Assembly: GCA_031285295.1 (NCBI GenBank)
Contig: JAITWK010000003.1
Location: 1 to 50,753, forward strand
Source: Deltaproteobacteria bacterium
GTDB lineage: Bacteria > Desulfobacterota > Desulfovibrionia > Desulfovibrionales > Desulfovibrionaceae
Length of the DNA: 50,753 nt
Reading direction: 5' to 3'
Shown: piece by piece, positions 40,115-48,792 of the stretch
How positions within the stretch are numbered: position 1 is the stretch's first letter
Layout: each line of letters begins with the position of its first letter
Made by a program: the position numbers and the translations under genes
The notes under the pieces: model-generated
Database searches by the model: none
What the model saw: only the letters and a program-made list of their open reading frames with translations
Told to the model about the DNA's origin: nothing

Positions 40115-41802
40115 GATTGTTCCCCCTTAACGAGATCAAACAGGGAAGATTGCCCTGTTGGGGCTGTTTTTTTGGACGTTTTGGCAGGTTCGGATGCAGA
40201 AACCGTCTGTACCGGGGCGGCTTGGGGCAGATTTTCCACTGCCAAGCTGTAATCGTCCTTGCCCCATTCGCATTTTTCCAACACGGCCTTGGGGATTTTT
40301 TTGATGGTGATGTTGGCAAAGGCACTGGCGTTCACGCTATGCGCGGCACAACAGACGAGCAGAGAGCGTTTTTCGCCAAGTTCCGCCGCAATGTGGGTCA
40401 GCATATCCTGGGTCAAAAACTGGGTGGTGACGTAGATGAAATCCGTCTCGCTGCTCTGCCCGTGTATCCAGAAAGTTTCAGGGCTGGGGGCGTAGGAGAA
40501 GTTTTCCAGCTTGCACAGGGCTTCTGCCAGCATTTCCGGGTTGAAATCCTGATTGATAACCGGGTTGCCCCAAGCGTCTTCACGAATCAGGCTTGGGCCG
40601 AGTTCGTAGAAGCGGAAACCGCCGCCGCCCTGCCAGTTGACGGCCTTGGTAATGCCGCCGGAGTCCTCATCCTTGATGACCTTTTGCAGACGTGGGATGC
40701 AGTGGGTGTAGCAGTGTTCACCAAGTTCAATACCGATCCAGCGGCGTCCCATTTTATGGGCAACTGCGGCGGTAGTGCCGGAACCGAGGAATGAGTCGAG
40801 GACGAGGTCGCCGGGGTTGGTGGCGATATGTATAACTTGTTGAATTAACCGTTCTGGCTTTGGAGTAGAAAAAACTTCATTTCCATATAGCGAAAGCATT
40901 TCTTTCATTGCTTCTTGGTTATGGCCTGCAAGTGTATGCTTCCAAAGTGACATTGGCATCATGCCTTGATTGATCTCTGAAAAGAAATTTTTTAATGCTG
41001 GAACATTATTAGTTCCATTAACACCCCACCAGATACGGTTTTCTGAAACATTTTTTTGGTGAACGTCTTTGGACATTGCCCAGACGCGTGTCTTTTTAGG
41101 CCATATTTCTTTTTTTAAATTTGGTTGATATACTGGATAATATAAATTTGGTCTTTCTTCTGCGGTAAATCTACAGGTGTAATCCATAGCTTTCCACGAT
41201 CCACGCGGATCATTGTCTGGATTTTTATAGCGCCCCGTTTGATCTTCCGTCAGGGGTAAGAGATGACGAACAAAATTTGATGTTTTCCTATATACTAAAA
41301 TATGGTCATGGATATATCCAAAGTCTTTTGTATCGGGTGGCGGTGAATATCGTTTTTCCCACGAAATATCACACAAAAAATTTTTCCTCCCAAATAACTC
41401 ATCACACATGACTTTACAGTAATGAACTTCATTGTCATCTAAATTAATCCATAAACTACCATCATCTGTTAACAATTGTCTCAATATTTCCAATCTATCC
41501 CGCATCAATCCAAGCCACAACGAATGCTCAACACCGTCATCATAATGCTCAAACGCGCTACCTGTATTGTACGGCGGGTCAATATATATGCACTTCACCT
41601 TTCCGGCGTATTCCTGCTCCAACGCCTTTAAGGCCAGCAGGTTGTCACCGTGGATCAGGATATTGTCAAAAATGTCATTGTCGCTTACCCGCGCCTCGGC
41701 ATGGAAGGAGAGTTCAGGGTTTTCCAGCAGGATACGCGGCTCCAGCTTGGGGCGCACATCCTTGCCGATCCATGTGAGTTCGAGCTTTTGTTTTTTTGAC
41801 AT
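40111..41802 (-). CDS. mod: Type III Mod DNA adenine methyltransferase
   Basis: 563 residues. Beta-class N6-adenine methyltransferase order: DPPYNTG (motif IV, residues 75-81), then the target-recognition region, then motif I DSFLGSGTTAAVAH (about 333-346) and RRWIGIELGEHC. Methylates an asymmetric site and directs Res. The stretch 40828-41555 (residues about 80-325), between these motifs, is AT-rich while both flanks are GC-rich, as if the recognition domain had been replaced. The last 110 residues form an additional domain ending in an Ala/Thr/Lys tail and SSLFDLVKGEQS. It begins 13 bp after the nuclease-like gene and overlaps res by 4 nt. Confidence 0.93.
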   Translation of the reverse strand: MSKKQKLELTWIGKDVRPKLEPRILLENPELSFHAEARVSDNDIFDNILIHGDNLLALKALEQEYAGKVKCIYIDPPYNTGSAFEHYDDGVEHSLWLGLMRDRLEILRQLLTDDGSLWINLDDNEVHYCKVMCDELFGRKNFLCDISWEKRYSPPPDTKDFGYIHDHILVYRKTSNFVRHLLPLTEDQTGRYKNPDNDPRGSWKAMDYTCRFTAEERPNLYYPVYQPNLKKEIWPKKTRVWAMSKDVHQKNVSENRIWWGVNGTNNVPALKNFFSEINQGMMPMSLWKHTLAGHNQEAMKEMLSLYGNEVFSTPKPERLIQQVIHIATNPGDLVLDSFLGSGTTAAVAHKMGRRWIGIELGEHCYTHCIPRLQKVIKDEDSGGITKAVNWQGGGGFRFYELGPSLIREDAWGNPVINQDFNPEMLAEALCKLENFSYAPSPETFWIHGQSSETDFIYVTTQFLTQDMLTHIAAELGEKRSLLVCCAAHSVNASAFANITIKKIPKAVLEKCEWGKDDYSLAVENLPQAAPVQTVSASEPAKTSKKTAPTGQSSLFDLVKGEQS

Positions 41803-41815
41803 GAGTAATGACCCG

Positions 41816-42961
41816 TTATTGTTTTACTTCTGACGAAGCCTGTAAATCTTTGGGAAAACCACCAATCAAAACGTCCAGATCAGGAAAAACTGGCTGTTTT
41901 TTATCTTCTGCTTCCCATTCAAAAAAGAGAGTGTCGATTTCATACGCTTTTGCGGCTTCTACAATGCGACTGTCCCCAGGACTCGGTATAACTAAAACTT
42001 TCTTATGCGTTTCTTTCTCTGAGTTAATCAGAAGCTGACCAACAGCAGTATATAGACTTTGTGTATCACATCCTGATTTTACTTCAAACAGCACAGAAAG
42101 TTCATTTTTTGTATTACGGATTAATATATCTTTCTGCATATCTCTTCGTGCAAAATAACCTTTTGTCTTCAAAATGTGTGTCAATGTATTTCTGACTCTC
42201 GCATGATATCGGGTTGGATTCACCGTGCCTGAACTACGTTGCCAACCAGTAGCATTTTCAGATTCATTGGCATCAGAATCGTTGAGTCCATGCGTTCCAA
42301 TGTGATTTGATATTGTTTTTTCTTGTGCCACATCTGGAGAGTCATCATCCTCATCGACATTGTTGTCTCCGGGGACAGGTGCGATGATTCCTGCCGCGAC
42401 ATCCTGTTTGAATGCTTGAACGGTGGTGACGAGGTCAGCAATAAAGCTCATGATCTCCGGTGAGGCAACATTGCCTATAAGAACCATCTGCTTTGGCTGT
42501 TGGTTTCCTGTATATAGCGCAAAGTCTTTGGGATCGTCATCGCTATAGTATTGCCAAAAAGTTTTCTGCCCAACACCGGGCTTACCGCCACCGAATTTAC
42601 CTGTATGAACAAGAAAAACATCTCCAGAACTATCCTTTGCCAATGCCCCTGCAACCCATGCTGTACTTCTTCCTATGGGGATATTGATTTCACATATGGG
42701 ACTCATTGACTTTTTGTCATTAGGGTCTCCCAAGCCGTAACCAAACCAATGCTTGGCGACTTTAGTGCCATTATGACCTTTAGGCTGCCTCTCGTAGGCA
42801 ATCCAAAGGTCGGACTCTGCATGGTAAAATGTTGGTACAGTTATGTAACCGCCCTTAAAACCAATATCGCGGTTGCTTCGGCTTTCACCGGCTTGGACAA
42901 AAGACAGGAGTGTTGCAACTTGAGTTTCAATTTCTTGTGCATCATGCAATATATTGAGCAT
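41816..42961 (-). CDS. Putative nuclease with PD-(D/E)XK-like motif, part of the R-M operon
   Basis: 381 residues from ATG 42961 (AGGAG six bases upstream); longer starts reach into the helicase gene. The N-terminal 220 residues are an unrecognised domain (LYTGNQQPKQMVLIGN, HFWFGYG). A flexible acidic stretch follows (NNVDEDDDSPDVAQE). The C-terminal domain carries Asp278, Glu293 and Lys295 (KDILI...LFEVKSG) and a following Gln309 (TAVGQLLI), the pattern of PD-(D/E)XK nucleases such as Mrr/VRR-like folds. A nuclease role is inference. The gene lies 22 bp downstream of the SNF2 gene and 13 bp upstream of mod, so it is in the operon. Confidence 0.7.
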   Translation of the reverse strand: MLNILHDAQEIETQVATLLSFVQAGESRSNRDIGFKGGYITVPTFYHAESDLWIAYERQPKGHNGTKVAKHWFGYGLGDPNDKKSMSPICEINIPIGRSTAWVAGALAKDSSGDVFLVHTGKFGGGKPGVGQKTFWQYYSDDDPKDFALYTGNQQPKQMVLIGNVASPEIMSFIADLVTTVQAFKQDVAAGIIAPVPGDNNVDEDDDSPDVAQEKTISNHIGTHGLNDSDANESENATGWQRSSGTVNPTRYHARVRNTLTHILKTKGYFARRDMQKDILIRNTKNELSVLFEVKSGCDTQSLYTAVGQLLINSEKETHKKVLVIPSPGDSRIVEAAKAYEIDTLFFEWEAEDKKQPVFPDLDVLIGGFPKDLQASSEVKQ

Positions 42962-42983
42962 GGGGGTCTCCTGTTTACGCAAA

Positions 42984-45923
42984 CTAGACGATAGTCCACC
43001 GTATTGAGAACAATTCTTTTTCCTCAATCTGCTGCCGCATTCTGGCTTCAATATCGTTGAGCAGGGTATCTTTCTGCCCGTCCACCTGATCTTGCGCTTC
43101 AAAAAGGCGTTTTCGCATATCAAGGCGTTTGGCTTCCAAAGTCTTGATGGTGCGTTGCAGGTTCACCTTGCCCTCAAGGGTGGCAATTTTGCGGGCTTCG
43201 GCCTTATGCTCTTTGATAGCCCTGTCCATCTCGCCAATTTCAAGTTCAAGCTGTTTTTTGCGGTCTTCTGCCCAACGATCCAGCTTGTCCATTTCTTCTT
43301 CAAAAAAGGCGGCATCTCTGGCGGCAACGTCATTCAGTATCTTTTTGCGTTGCGCCTCAAGCTGTGGCTCCAAAGCCGAATACGGCTGGTTCCCGCCACT
43401 GGGTACAGTACCTTGTGTTGCCGGAAGATCAAAGAGCCGCCGTGCCTGTTCGGCGTCTAGTTCCATATTGGGGGCTTCCCCTGAATCGGTCAACCCTGCC
43501 AGCAAAAAGTAATCTTCTGATTGTAGGGCGTTCAAGGTGAGGCGCTTTACGGCGACAATCCCGCTTTGCCCAACAAGCCCTTGCAGAATATTGATGTGTT
43601 TGCCGGAATCGGTCAAATTAAAAACCAGTTCAGCGGCAGGCGTTTCAAGGGAACAGGCCGTGCTGATCGCCCATTTGGCGAGTGGCGTTTCCGGGTGGTA
43701 GAGGTGATCGCCAAGTGCATCTGCTTTCAGGGAATACACACCGGGCAGAATGTCCGCACTCATCCAGGTGGCGGGAGGGTGAGGCAGATTGATACACAGT
43801 GTCGCGTCATTTACAAATACATCTGGCACAAGCGCATCCGTTTTTTTCCGCACCAGCAAATGCTTTGTGAGTTCCCAAAGCAAGGAGCTTTGTCTGTCCA
43901 CCGAGGCCGAGATTTCCGCTTTATAGACGTGCAGTTTTTCCGCTACCTCAGTATCGAAGTTTTCCAGCAATTTTTTTCTGGCAACGCTCAAGCCTTCTTC
44001 AATTTCTTCCGAAAGCGAGCCTTGCAGGTCGTCAAATCCCTGTTGGATTTCTTCAGGGGTGCGGCAGTTCTGGTAAATTTCCGCAATGCGCTTTTCAAAA
44101 TCCACGCCCGATTCGATACTGCCAAGCACTTCATCGCTGGCCCCGAATACCCCGTTGAATAACTGGAATTTCTCTGAAAGCAGTTCAAAAACCCGCTTGT
44201 CGGCGGCATTGTTGCGGTTGAGGAAGTTGACCACAACAACATCATGCTTCTGCCCGTAACGGTGGCAACGCCCGATGCGCTGTTCTATGCGCTGAGGGTT
44301 CCACGGCAGGTCATAGTTGATGACCAGAGAGCAGAATTGCAGGTTGATGCCTTCGGAGGCCGCTTCCGTGGCGATCATAATCTGTGCGCGGTCGCGGAAT
44401 TCTTCCACCAGGGCGCTACGCACATCAATATCTTTGCTACCCGTGACCCGTTCCGTACCCTGATGCCGTTCCCGCCATTGCTGATAAATGGCGTTGGCGC
44501 GTTTGTCGTTGTTGCTGCCGTTGAACAGAAGGGTTTGCCCCGCATAGCCATGCTTGCAGAGCAGATCATACAAATAGTTTTGTGTCCGCTTGGATTCGGT
44601 GAAAATGACGGCCTTTGGTGCGCCGCCAAGTTCTTCCATCATTGAAAAACCCGTGCCGAGTGCATGGAGCAAGGCTTCGCCCTTGGCGTTGTTTGTAATG
44701 CCCTCAGCCCGGAAAAGCAGACCTTGCAACAACGTGATTTCCTGCCTGATCTCTTCCTGCTCTTCCGGGAACGGCACGGTTACGCCGGGGCTTCCGTACA
44801 GAGCCATTTCTTCTTCTGCCAGCATTGTGGCACTTTCAAAGTCATCCAGCAGGGGGGCGGTGGTTTCCGGCTCTTCGCCGTTTTTCCACTCCGCGTAATG
44901 ATGCAGGATGAAATCCAGACGCTGGAGCATTGTTTTCAGCGCACCCGCAATGGCGAAGCTGGATGAGGCCAGCATTTTACGCAGTACAAGAATCATCAGG
45001 GCGCGTTGCCCGGAAGGCAGCGTCCAGAGCTTGTCGCGCTGGAGGTATTCGGAAACGCGGCGGTACAGGTCTTCTTCCTGCTCTGTCGGCGTAAAATCCT
45101 GAGTATGGGGGCGGCGTTCCGTATAGCGCACATATTCCAAAACCTGACGGCGCAACGTCCGCTTGCAGAGCGGTGCAAGGCGATGCTTGAGGTCGGCAAA
45201 GCCATCTTCGCCCAGTTGGGCGTAGCGGGTGCGAAAGGTCTTTATGTCGCTGAACACATGCGGGTCGATAAAACTGACAAGGCCGTACAACTCCATGAGG
45301 GAGTTTTGCAGAGGCGTGGCGGTCAAGAGGAGCTTGGGCGCGTGATCCAGCGCGTGTTGCAGGTCTTTGGCGATGCTGGAGCCTTTTTTATACACATTGC
45401 GGAGGCGGTGCGCTTCATCCACAACAACCAACTCCCAGTCGATTATCCGCAACAGGTCAGCCCGTTTCCGGGCAAAGGCATAGGAGGCTATGACGATTTT
45501 TTCAGACTGAAAAGGGTTGGAGTGTCCGGCAAACTGCACCGCATCAAAGAGCTTTTTATCAAGCACAACTGCCGGAAGAGAAAACTTGTCCCATAATTCC
45601 TGCTGCCACTGGGTACGCAAGGAGGCAGGGGCAATAATCAGAATGGCGCGTTTGCGTTCTGCCCACTTTTGAGCAAGTACGATACCCGCTTCAATGGTCT
45701 TTCCCAGACCGACTTCATCTGCCAGAATAGCCCCCTTGGACAAGGGGGAGCGAAAGGCGAACAAGGCCGCGTCAATCTGGTGCGGGTTCAGGTCAACCCG
45801 CGCTCCCATAAGGGTAGGAACGAATTTTTCAATATCAGATGAGGCATGACGGCGCGAAAGCTCGTATGCGTAGAGCTTCGCGTGGTAGTCTGTTATGGTT
45901 GAATACTGTTGGTTTGTTCCCAA
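42984..45923 (-). CDS. SNF2-family helicase/translocase with C-terminal coiled coil
   Basis: 979 residues from TTG 45923, preferred because AAAGG lies seven bases upstream and the promoter candidate at 45970-45998 puts the transcript start near the upstream TTG at 45965. RapA/HepA-like SNF2 motor: Walker A DEVGLGKT (69-76), VVDEAHRL (168-175), TATPLQN, and motif VI QRIGRCHRYGQ. The last 130 residues are a charged coiled coil (LDRWAEDRKKQLELEIGEMDRAIKEH...). Such motors move along double-stranded DNA or strip proteins from it. SNF2 proteins occur in DISARM (DrmD), but no DISARM partners are here. First gene of the operon SNF2, nuclease, mod, res. Confidence 0.85.
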   Translation of the reverse strand: MGTNQQYSTITDYHAKLYAYELSRRHASSDIEKFVPTLMGARVDLNPHQIDAALFAFRSPLSKGAILADEVGLGKTIEAGIVLAQKWAERKRAILIIAPASLRTQWQQELWDKFSLPAVVLDKKLFDAVQFAGHSNPFQSEKIVIASYAFARKRADLLRIIDWELVVVDEAHRLRNVYKKGSSIAKDLQHALDHAPKLLLTATPLQNSLMELYGLVSFIDPHVFSDIKTFRTRYAQLGEDGFADLKHRLAPLCKRTLRRQVLEYVRYTERRPHTQDFTPTEQEEDLYRRVSEYLQRDKLWTLPSGQRALMILVLRKMLASSSFAIAGALKTMLQRLDFILHHYAEWKNGEEPETTAPLLDDFESATMLAEEEMALYGSPGVTVPFPEEQEEIRQEITLLQGLLFRAEGITNNAKGEALLHALGTGFSMMEELGGAPKAVIFTESKRTQNYLYDLLCKHGYAGQTLLFNGSNNDKRANAIYQQWRERHQGTERVTGSKDIDVRSALVEEFRDRAQIMIATEAASEGINLQFCSLVINYDLPWNPQRIEQRIGRCHRYGQKHDVVVVNFLNRNNAADKRVFELLSEKFQLFNGVFGASDEVLGSIESGVDFEKRIAEIYQNCRTPEEIQQGFDDLQGSLSEEIEEGLSVARKKLLENFDTEVAEKLHVYKAEISASVDRQSSLLWELTKHLLVRKKTDALVPDVFVNDATLCINLPHPPATWMSADILPGVYSLKADALGDHLYHPETPLAKWAISTACSLETPAAELVFNLTDSGKHINILQGLVGQSGIVAVKRLTLNALQSEDYFLLAGLTDSGEAPNMELDAEQARRLFDLPATQGTVPSGGNQPYSALEPQLEAQRKKILNDVAARDAAFFEEEMDKLDRWAEDRKKQLELEIGEMDRAIKEHKAEARKIATLEGKVNLQRTIKTLEAKRLDMRKRLFEAQDQVDGQKDTLLNDIEARMRQQIEEKELFSIRWTIV

Positions 45924-45969
45924 AGGACTGCCTTTCAAGAGATTTCGTGCATCATATACGCACAAACCT

Positions 45970-45998
45970 GTTATAGTCTAATGAAGCGAAGAAAGCAA
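45970..45998 (-). promoter_or_regulatory. Candidate promoter of the SNF2-mod-res operon
   Basis: On the minus strand TTGCTT (45998-45993), 17-bp spacer, TATAAC (45975-45970). The predicted leader is about 40 nt and ends at TTG 45923. A TTGACA at 46028-46023 has no matching -10. The 45966-46142 gap holds no gene. Confidence 0.5.
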
Positions 45999-46142
45999 AA
46001 ATGGAAAAGCACATATGGCTTTTGTCAAAAAGGCGTTAGCGGACGATAGCCTTAAAAATCTCAAAATGAAACACCTACCGCCATTGGTGTAGTTTTCTCT
46101 ACAAACGGTGGACGCAAACAAGTGCTACATCTGTTCACCTTC

Positions 46143-47798
46143 TTACCGAAAACGCAACCTCAGCCTTTCTCTCGCCTCTTCCTCCTGCGGAGCCTCTGCC
46201 ACCTGCCTTTCCTGCTCCTCCTTCCGTTCCTCAGCCCTTTTTGCCAGCCACAGGTTCCCCTGAACGCCGAAGGCGTAATCCGTAGCTCGTTCTGCGTAGC
46301 GTTGCCAGTTGCGCTCATGCTCCGGCTGGGTTTCCGGGGCGCAATGCTGGATGGCCTCCACTATATCCTCTCGCTTGAAGCCATTCTCCCGCATGTGCAG
46401 GGCGATGTGGGCATCCAGCATGGATGGCGAACGCACCATATCAGGGTCGTTTTGCAAAATGTCCTGTCGTTGGGCGGCGTAGGCTGTATGCGGATCAGCC
46501 GCTTGTTGCTGACTTTCCGGTAATGATGGTGCCTCCCACTGAGCGGACGGGATATTTTCCAGCTTGTGCCGATGCCGCCATTGTTCAGCTTGATCGTTGA
46601 AGCCACGGTCGCGGAGCCAGTCTTCGAAGCGCGGTTTTGCGGGCAGCCGCCGTTTCCATCTGCTCAGGCCACGCCGAAGTTGCTGCCGCTCTTTTTTGTG
46701 CTGCAATTTCTGCAAATGCCGCCCAATATTAAGGATGGGGCGCGGGCAGGTGCGAATCGGCCCCGGTGCTGCACCCAATGGTGGATGAGGCAGAGCCTGC
46801 CGCAATTTGGTCGGCAACTCTTTGCGCTCGCGGATTTGCCGAGCGTGTAGCAGCCCCATTGAAGGGTCTAGCATCGTAGACGACGACTTTACGCGCTGGT
46901 AGTGTTGCCATTCTTCTTTATTGAGCCAACTGACAGGTTCTGGCTCGATTTTAGCTTTCTTTGCGGGATAAACACCCGGCACGAACTCGCCCAAGCGTTT
47001 ACAGAGCTTGCCCATGCTGAAATCACGATCCACTGAAGACGCCTTGACCGCGACATCGCCCACAAAGATAATGGCTCCGGAACCTTTCTTTTCAAAACGC
47101 AGTCCTGAACGATGCAGCTTGTCATGTAGCTCTGACCACGATTTCGCATCCCGAATGGCGTTCCACCCGCGATCCTGGGCAATGCGCTGGGCGGATTTCT
47201 CTCCAGTGGCGCATTCAAAATCCAGAGCGGCGGCTGTGGGCTTGACCCGCGTATACTTGGGGCGGCGCACAGTTTCTCCAGCCTCGTTGATAATGAAAAG
47301 CGATTTGGCCTCCGATTGCCAGCCCTGTTTATGCTCAACCAATGCCGCCACTTTGTGACACGCGATGATGTCAAAGCCCTTGCCGGGATTGATGACCTTC
47401 ATGGTTTCGGGATGCATCCGGTTGACCGCGATATGGACATGATAGTTGTCCGTATTATAATGGAGACCGTACACGGTCTGGCAACCTTCCAAACCCTGCT
47501 CCCGCAGAAAAATATCCACCAGTTCATCCACCTGCTTCGCCGTGGGCTGCTCACCTTCCCGCCATGAAAACATATAGTGGCTGACGGGCATCTTGCTGTA
47601 GACAGTTTCCGAGGCCAGCGTGGTCATTTCATTTCGCTGGGTATCGTGCGTTCTGGCTATAAAATTCAGGCCGCCGGAGTGCTCAATTTTTTCCGCCGGA
47701 TTCGTGTTGTGCGGTTGCCGGATGTAGTCCACGATGTCAGCGATCTGCTGTGCTTTTGGTTTCGTATTTTTCTGGTTCTTGAACTTCTTCACTATCAT
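46143..47798 (-). CDS. mobA: Relaxase (MobP-type, MobA/TraI-like)
   Basis: 551 residues from ATG 47798, with GGAG eight bases upstream. Nicks one strand at oriT and pilots it into the recipient. The three-His metal motif is HYNTDNYHVHIAVNRMHP (His113, His120, His122), with an N-terminal Tyr in VDYIRQP (Tyr25) as the candidate nucleophile. The C-terminal half is charged and helical (RHLQKLQHKKERQQLRRGLSRW, EERKEEQERQVAEAPQEEEARERLR), resembling relaxase tails that bind coupling proteins. The start overlaps the MobC-like gene by 62 bp. This strongly supports mobilisation of the element. Confidence 0.88.
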   Translation of the reverse strand: MIVKKFKNQKNTKPKAQQIADIVDYIRQPHNTNPAEKIEHSGGLNFIARTHDTQRNEMTTLASETVYSKMPVSHYMFSWREGEQPTAKQVDELVDIFLREQGLEGCQTVYGLHYNTDNYHVHIAVNRMHPETMKVINPGKGFDIIACHKVAALVEHKQGWQSEAKSLFIINEAGETVRRPKYTRVKPTAAALDFECATGEKSAQRIAQDRGWNAIRDAKSWSELHDKLHRSGLRFEKKGSGAIIFVGDVAVKASSVDRDFSMGKLCKRLGEFVPGVYPAKKAKIEPEPVSWLNKEEWQHYQRVKSSSTMLDPSMGLLHARQIRERKELPTKLRQALPHPPLGAAPGPIRTCPRPILNIGRHLQKLQHKKERQQLRRGLSRWKRRLPAKPRFEDWLRDRGFNDQAEQWRHRHKLENIPSAQWEAPSLPESQQQAADPHTAYAAQRQDILQNDPDMVRSPSMLDAHIALHMRENGFKREDIVEAIQHCAPETQPEHERNWQRYAERATDYAFGVQGNLWLAKRAEERKEEQERQVAEAPQEEEARERLRLRFR

Positions 47799-48129
47799 TG
47801 CGGGCACTCCCAAGTTTTTCCATTGTGTTTCGGATGGTGTCGAGCAACTGCTCGTGCTGGCGGATGAAATCCCGCCCGACTTTTGCTTGCCGGAGCGTTT
47901 CAAAATTGTGCTTGAGGAGGCCACCCAAACGGCGCAGTTCGCGGATCATGGCCTCGTCCACGCGGGGGATAATCGGCCTGCCGCCGATGATGCGGTGACG
48001 CACATAGGCCGACAGCGATATGCCGATGATACTGACCCGCTCCTGCAACTGGCTTTTTTCTTCTGGAGTCACGCGCAAGGTGACTATTTGATTCGCGGCA
48101 TACCTGCCGCCGGGTATTTTCTCTTTCAT
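47737..48129 (-). CDS. mobC: MobC-like relaxosome accessory protein
   Basis: 130 residues. N-terminal ribbon-helix-helix-like segment (ANQIVTLRVTPEEKSQLQERVSIIG then SLSAYVRHRIIGGRPII), then helices (RELRRLGGLLKHNFETLRQAK) and an acidic, charged tail. MobC proteins bind oriT and help the relaxase melt the DNA. Lies directly next to a candidate oriT hairpin and overlaps the relaxase gene by 62 bp, a classical arrangement. Confidence 0.8.
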   Translation of the reverse strand: MKEKIPGGRYAANQIVTLRVTPEEKSQLQERVSIIGISLSAYVRHRIIGGRPIIPRVDEAMIRELRRLGGLLKHNFETLRQAKVGRDFIRQHEQLLDTIRNTMEKLGSARNDSEEVQEPEKYETKSTADR

Positions 48130-48205
48130 GCTTTTTTGCCTTTATGGAGTGAGAGAAGCGCAGCGCCGAGCACGCCGGGAGAGTCCAGAGAACGCAGTTC
48201 TTTGG

Positions 48206-48250
48206 CAGGATGGAGCCGTATCGTAATACGGCTTCCATCCTGTTACGAAT
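48206..48250. other. oriT: Candidate oriT with hairpin and nic-like ATCCTG
   Basis: CAGGATGGA (48206-48214) and TCCATCCTG (48234-48242) plus GCCGTAT/ATACGGC (48215-48221 and 48226-48232) form a 16-bp stem with loop CGTA and one bulged T. Both strands of the arm carry CATCCTG followed by T or C, matching the YATCCTG|Y nic consensus of MOB-P type systems (known from RP4 and R64). It is about 80 bp upstream of mobC. Confidence 0.6.
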
Positions 48251-48296
48251 AACGGGGGGACTTGAAAAACGGTTTGGCGGTCTGCACACAACGGTA

Positions 48297-48595
48297 CTGG
48301 GGTCAAAACAGAACCGAATCCCTGTCGGCTGAAACCGAAAACAGGGGTACCCTGCACCGAAAAATCTGGGGTATCGAAAACCGAAACTTCGGTTAGCGGA
48401 AACTGCCAATGCAAGAAAATGAAACCGCTGTCGCTGGTGGTGGAAACCGGAAAGCCTGATAGCCGCAAACCTGTTTTTCGCTGGTCAAGAAACGGGCTTG
48501 TAGCTGGTCGCGCTTGTGAAATTTTCTGGTCAAAGAACCTGACGATTTTCGGTCGAAACCTGAACAATTTCCGGTCAAAAGGCGAACGCTTTTGC
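48297..48595. repeat. Iteron-like 22/23-bp direct repeats
   Basis: The core yyGGTC followed by an A-rich run recurs at 48481, 48504, 48526, 48549 and 48571, intervals of 23, 22, 23 and 22 bp. More degenerate members with ACCGAAA-like tails extend upstream (for example CTGGGGTC at 48297, CTGGGGTAT at 48367, TCGGTT at 48390). The gap 48130-48792 shows no convincing gene; ORFs over it are shadows of repeats. Iterons bind replication initiators in plasmids; a vegetative origin is inference. Confidence 0.6.
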
Positions 48596-48792
48596 GGCGG
48601 TTTTTCTTCCACTGTTGTTCCTGCTCGAAGCCCCTGTCGGAGACGTTCCCGCCCAGCGCCCGCGATATTTTTACGCCGGAAGACAGCCGGGAAGGGTCAA
48701 GGCCAGCGAAGCTGTCCGAAGGATTTAGCCTTGATGCTTCCCGGCGCTTCCGGCACGTTTGCGGGCGTGATGGACGGACAACAAAAATGGGC

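Noticed and set aside
34565..45923. DISARM or BREX system
   Set aside because: SNF2 and methyltransferase genes suggested DISARM, but no DrmA, DrmB, DrmC, PglZ or BrxC-like protein is present, and the helicase-nuclease is a type III Res.
48297..48595. CRISPR array
   Set aside because: Repeats are degenerate, only about 22-23 bp per unit including the spacing, with no unique spacers and no cas genes nearby.
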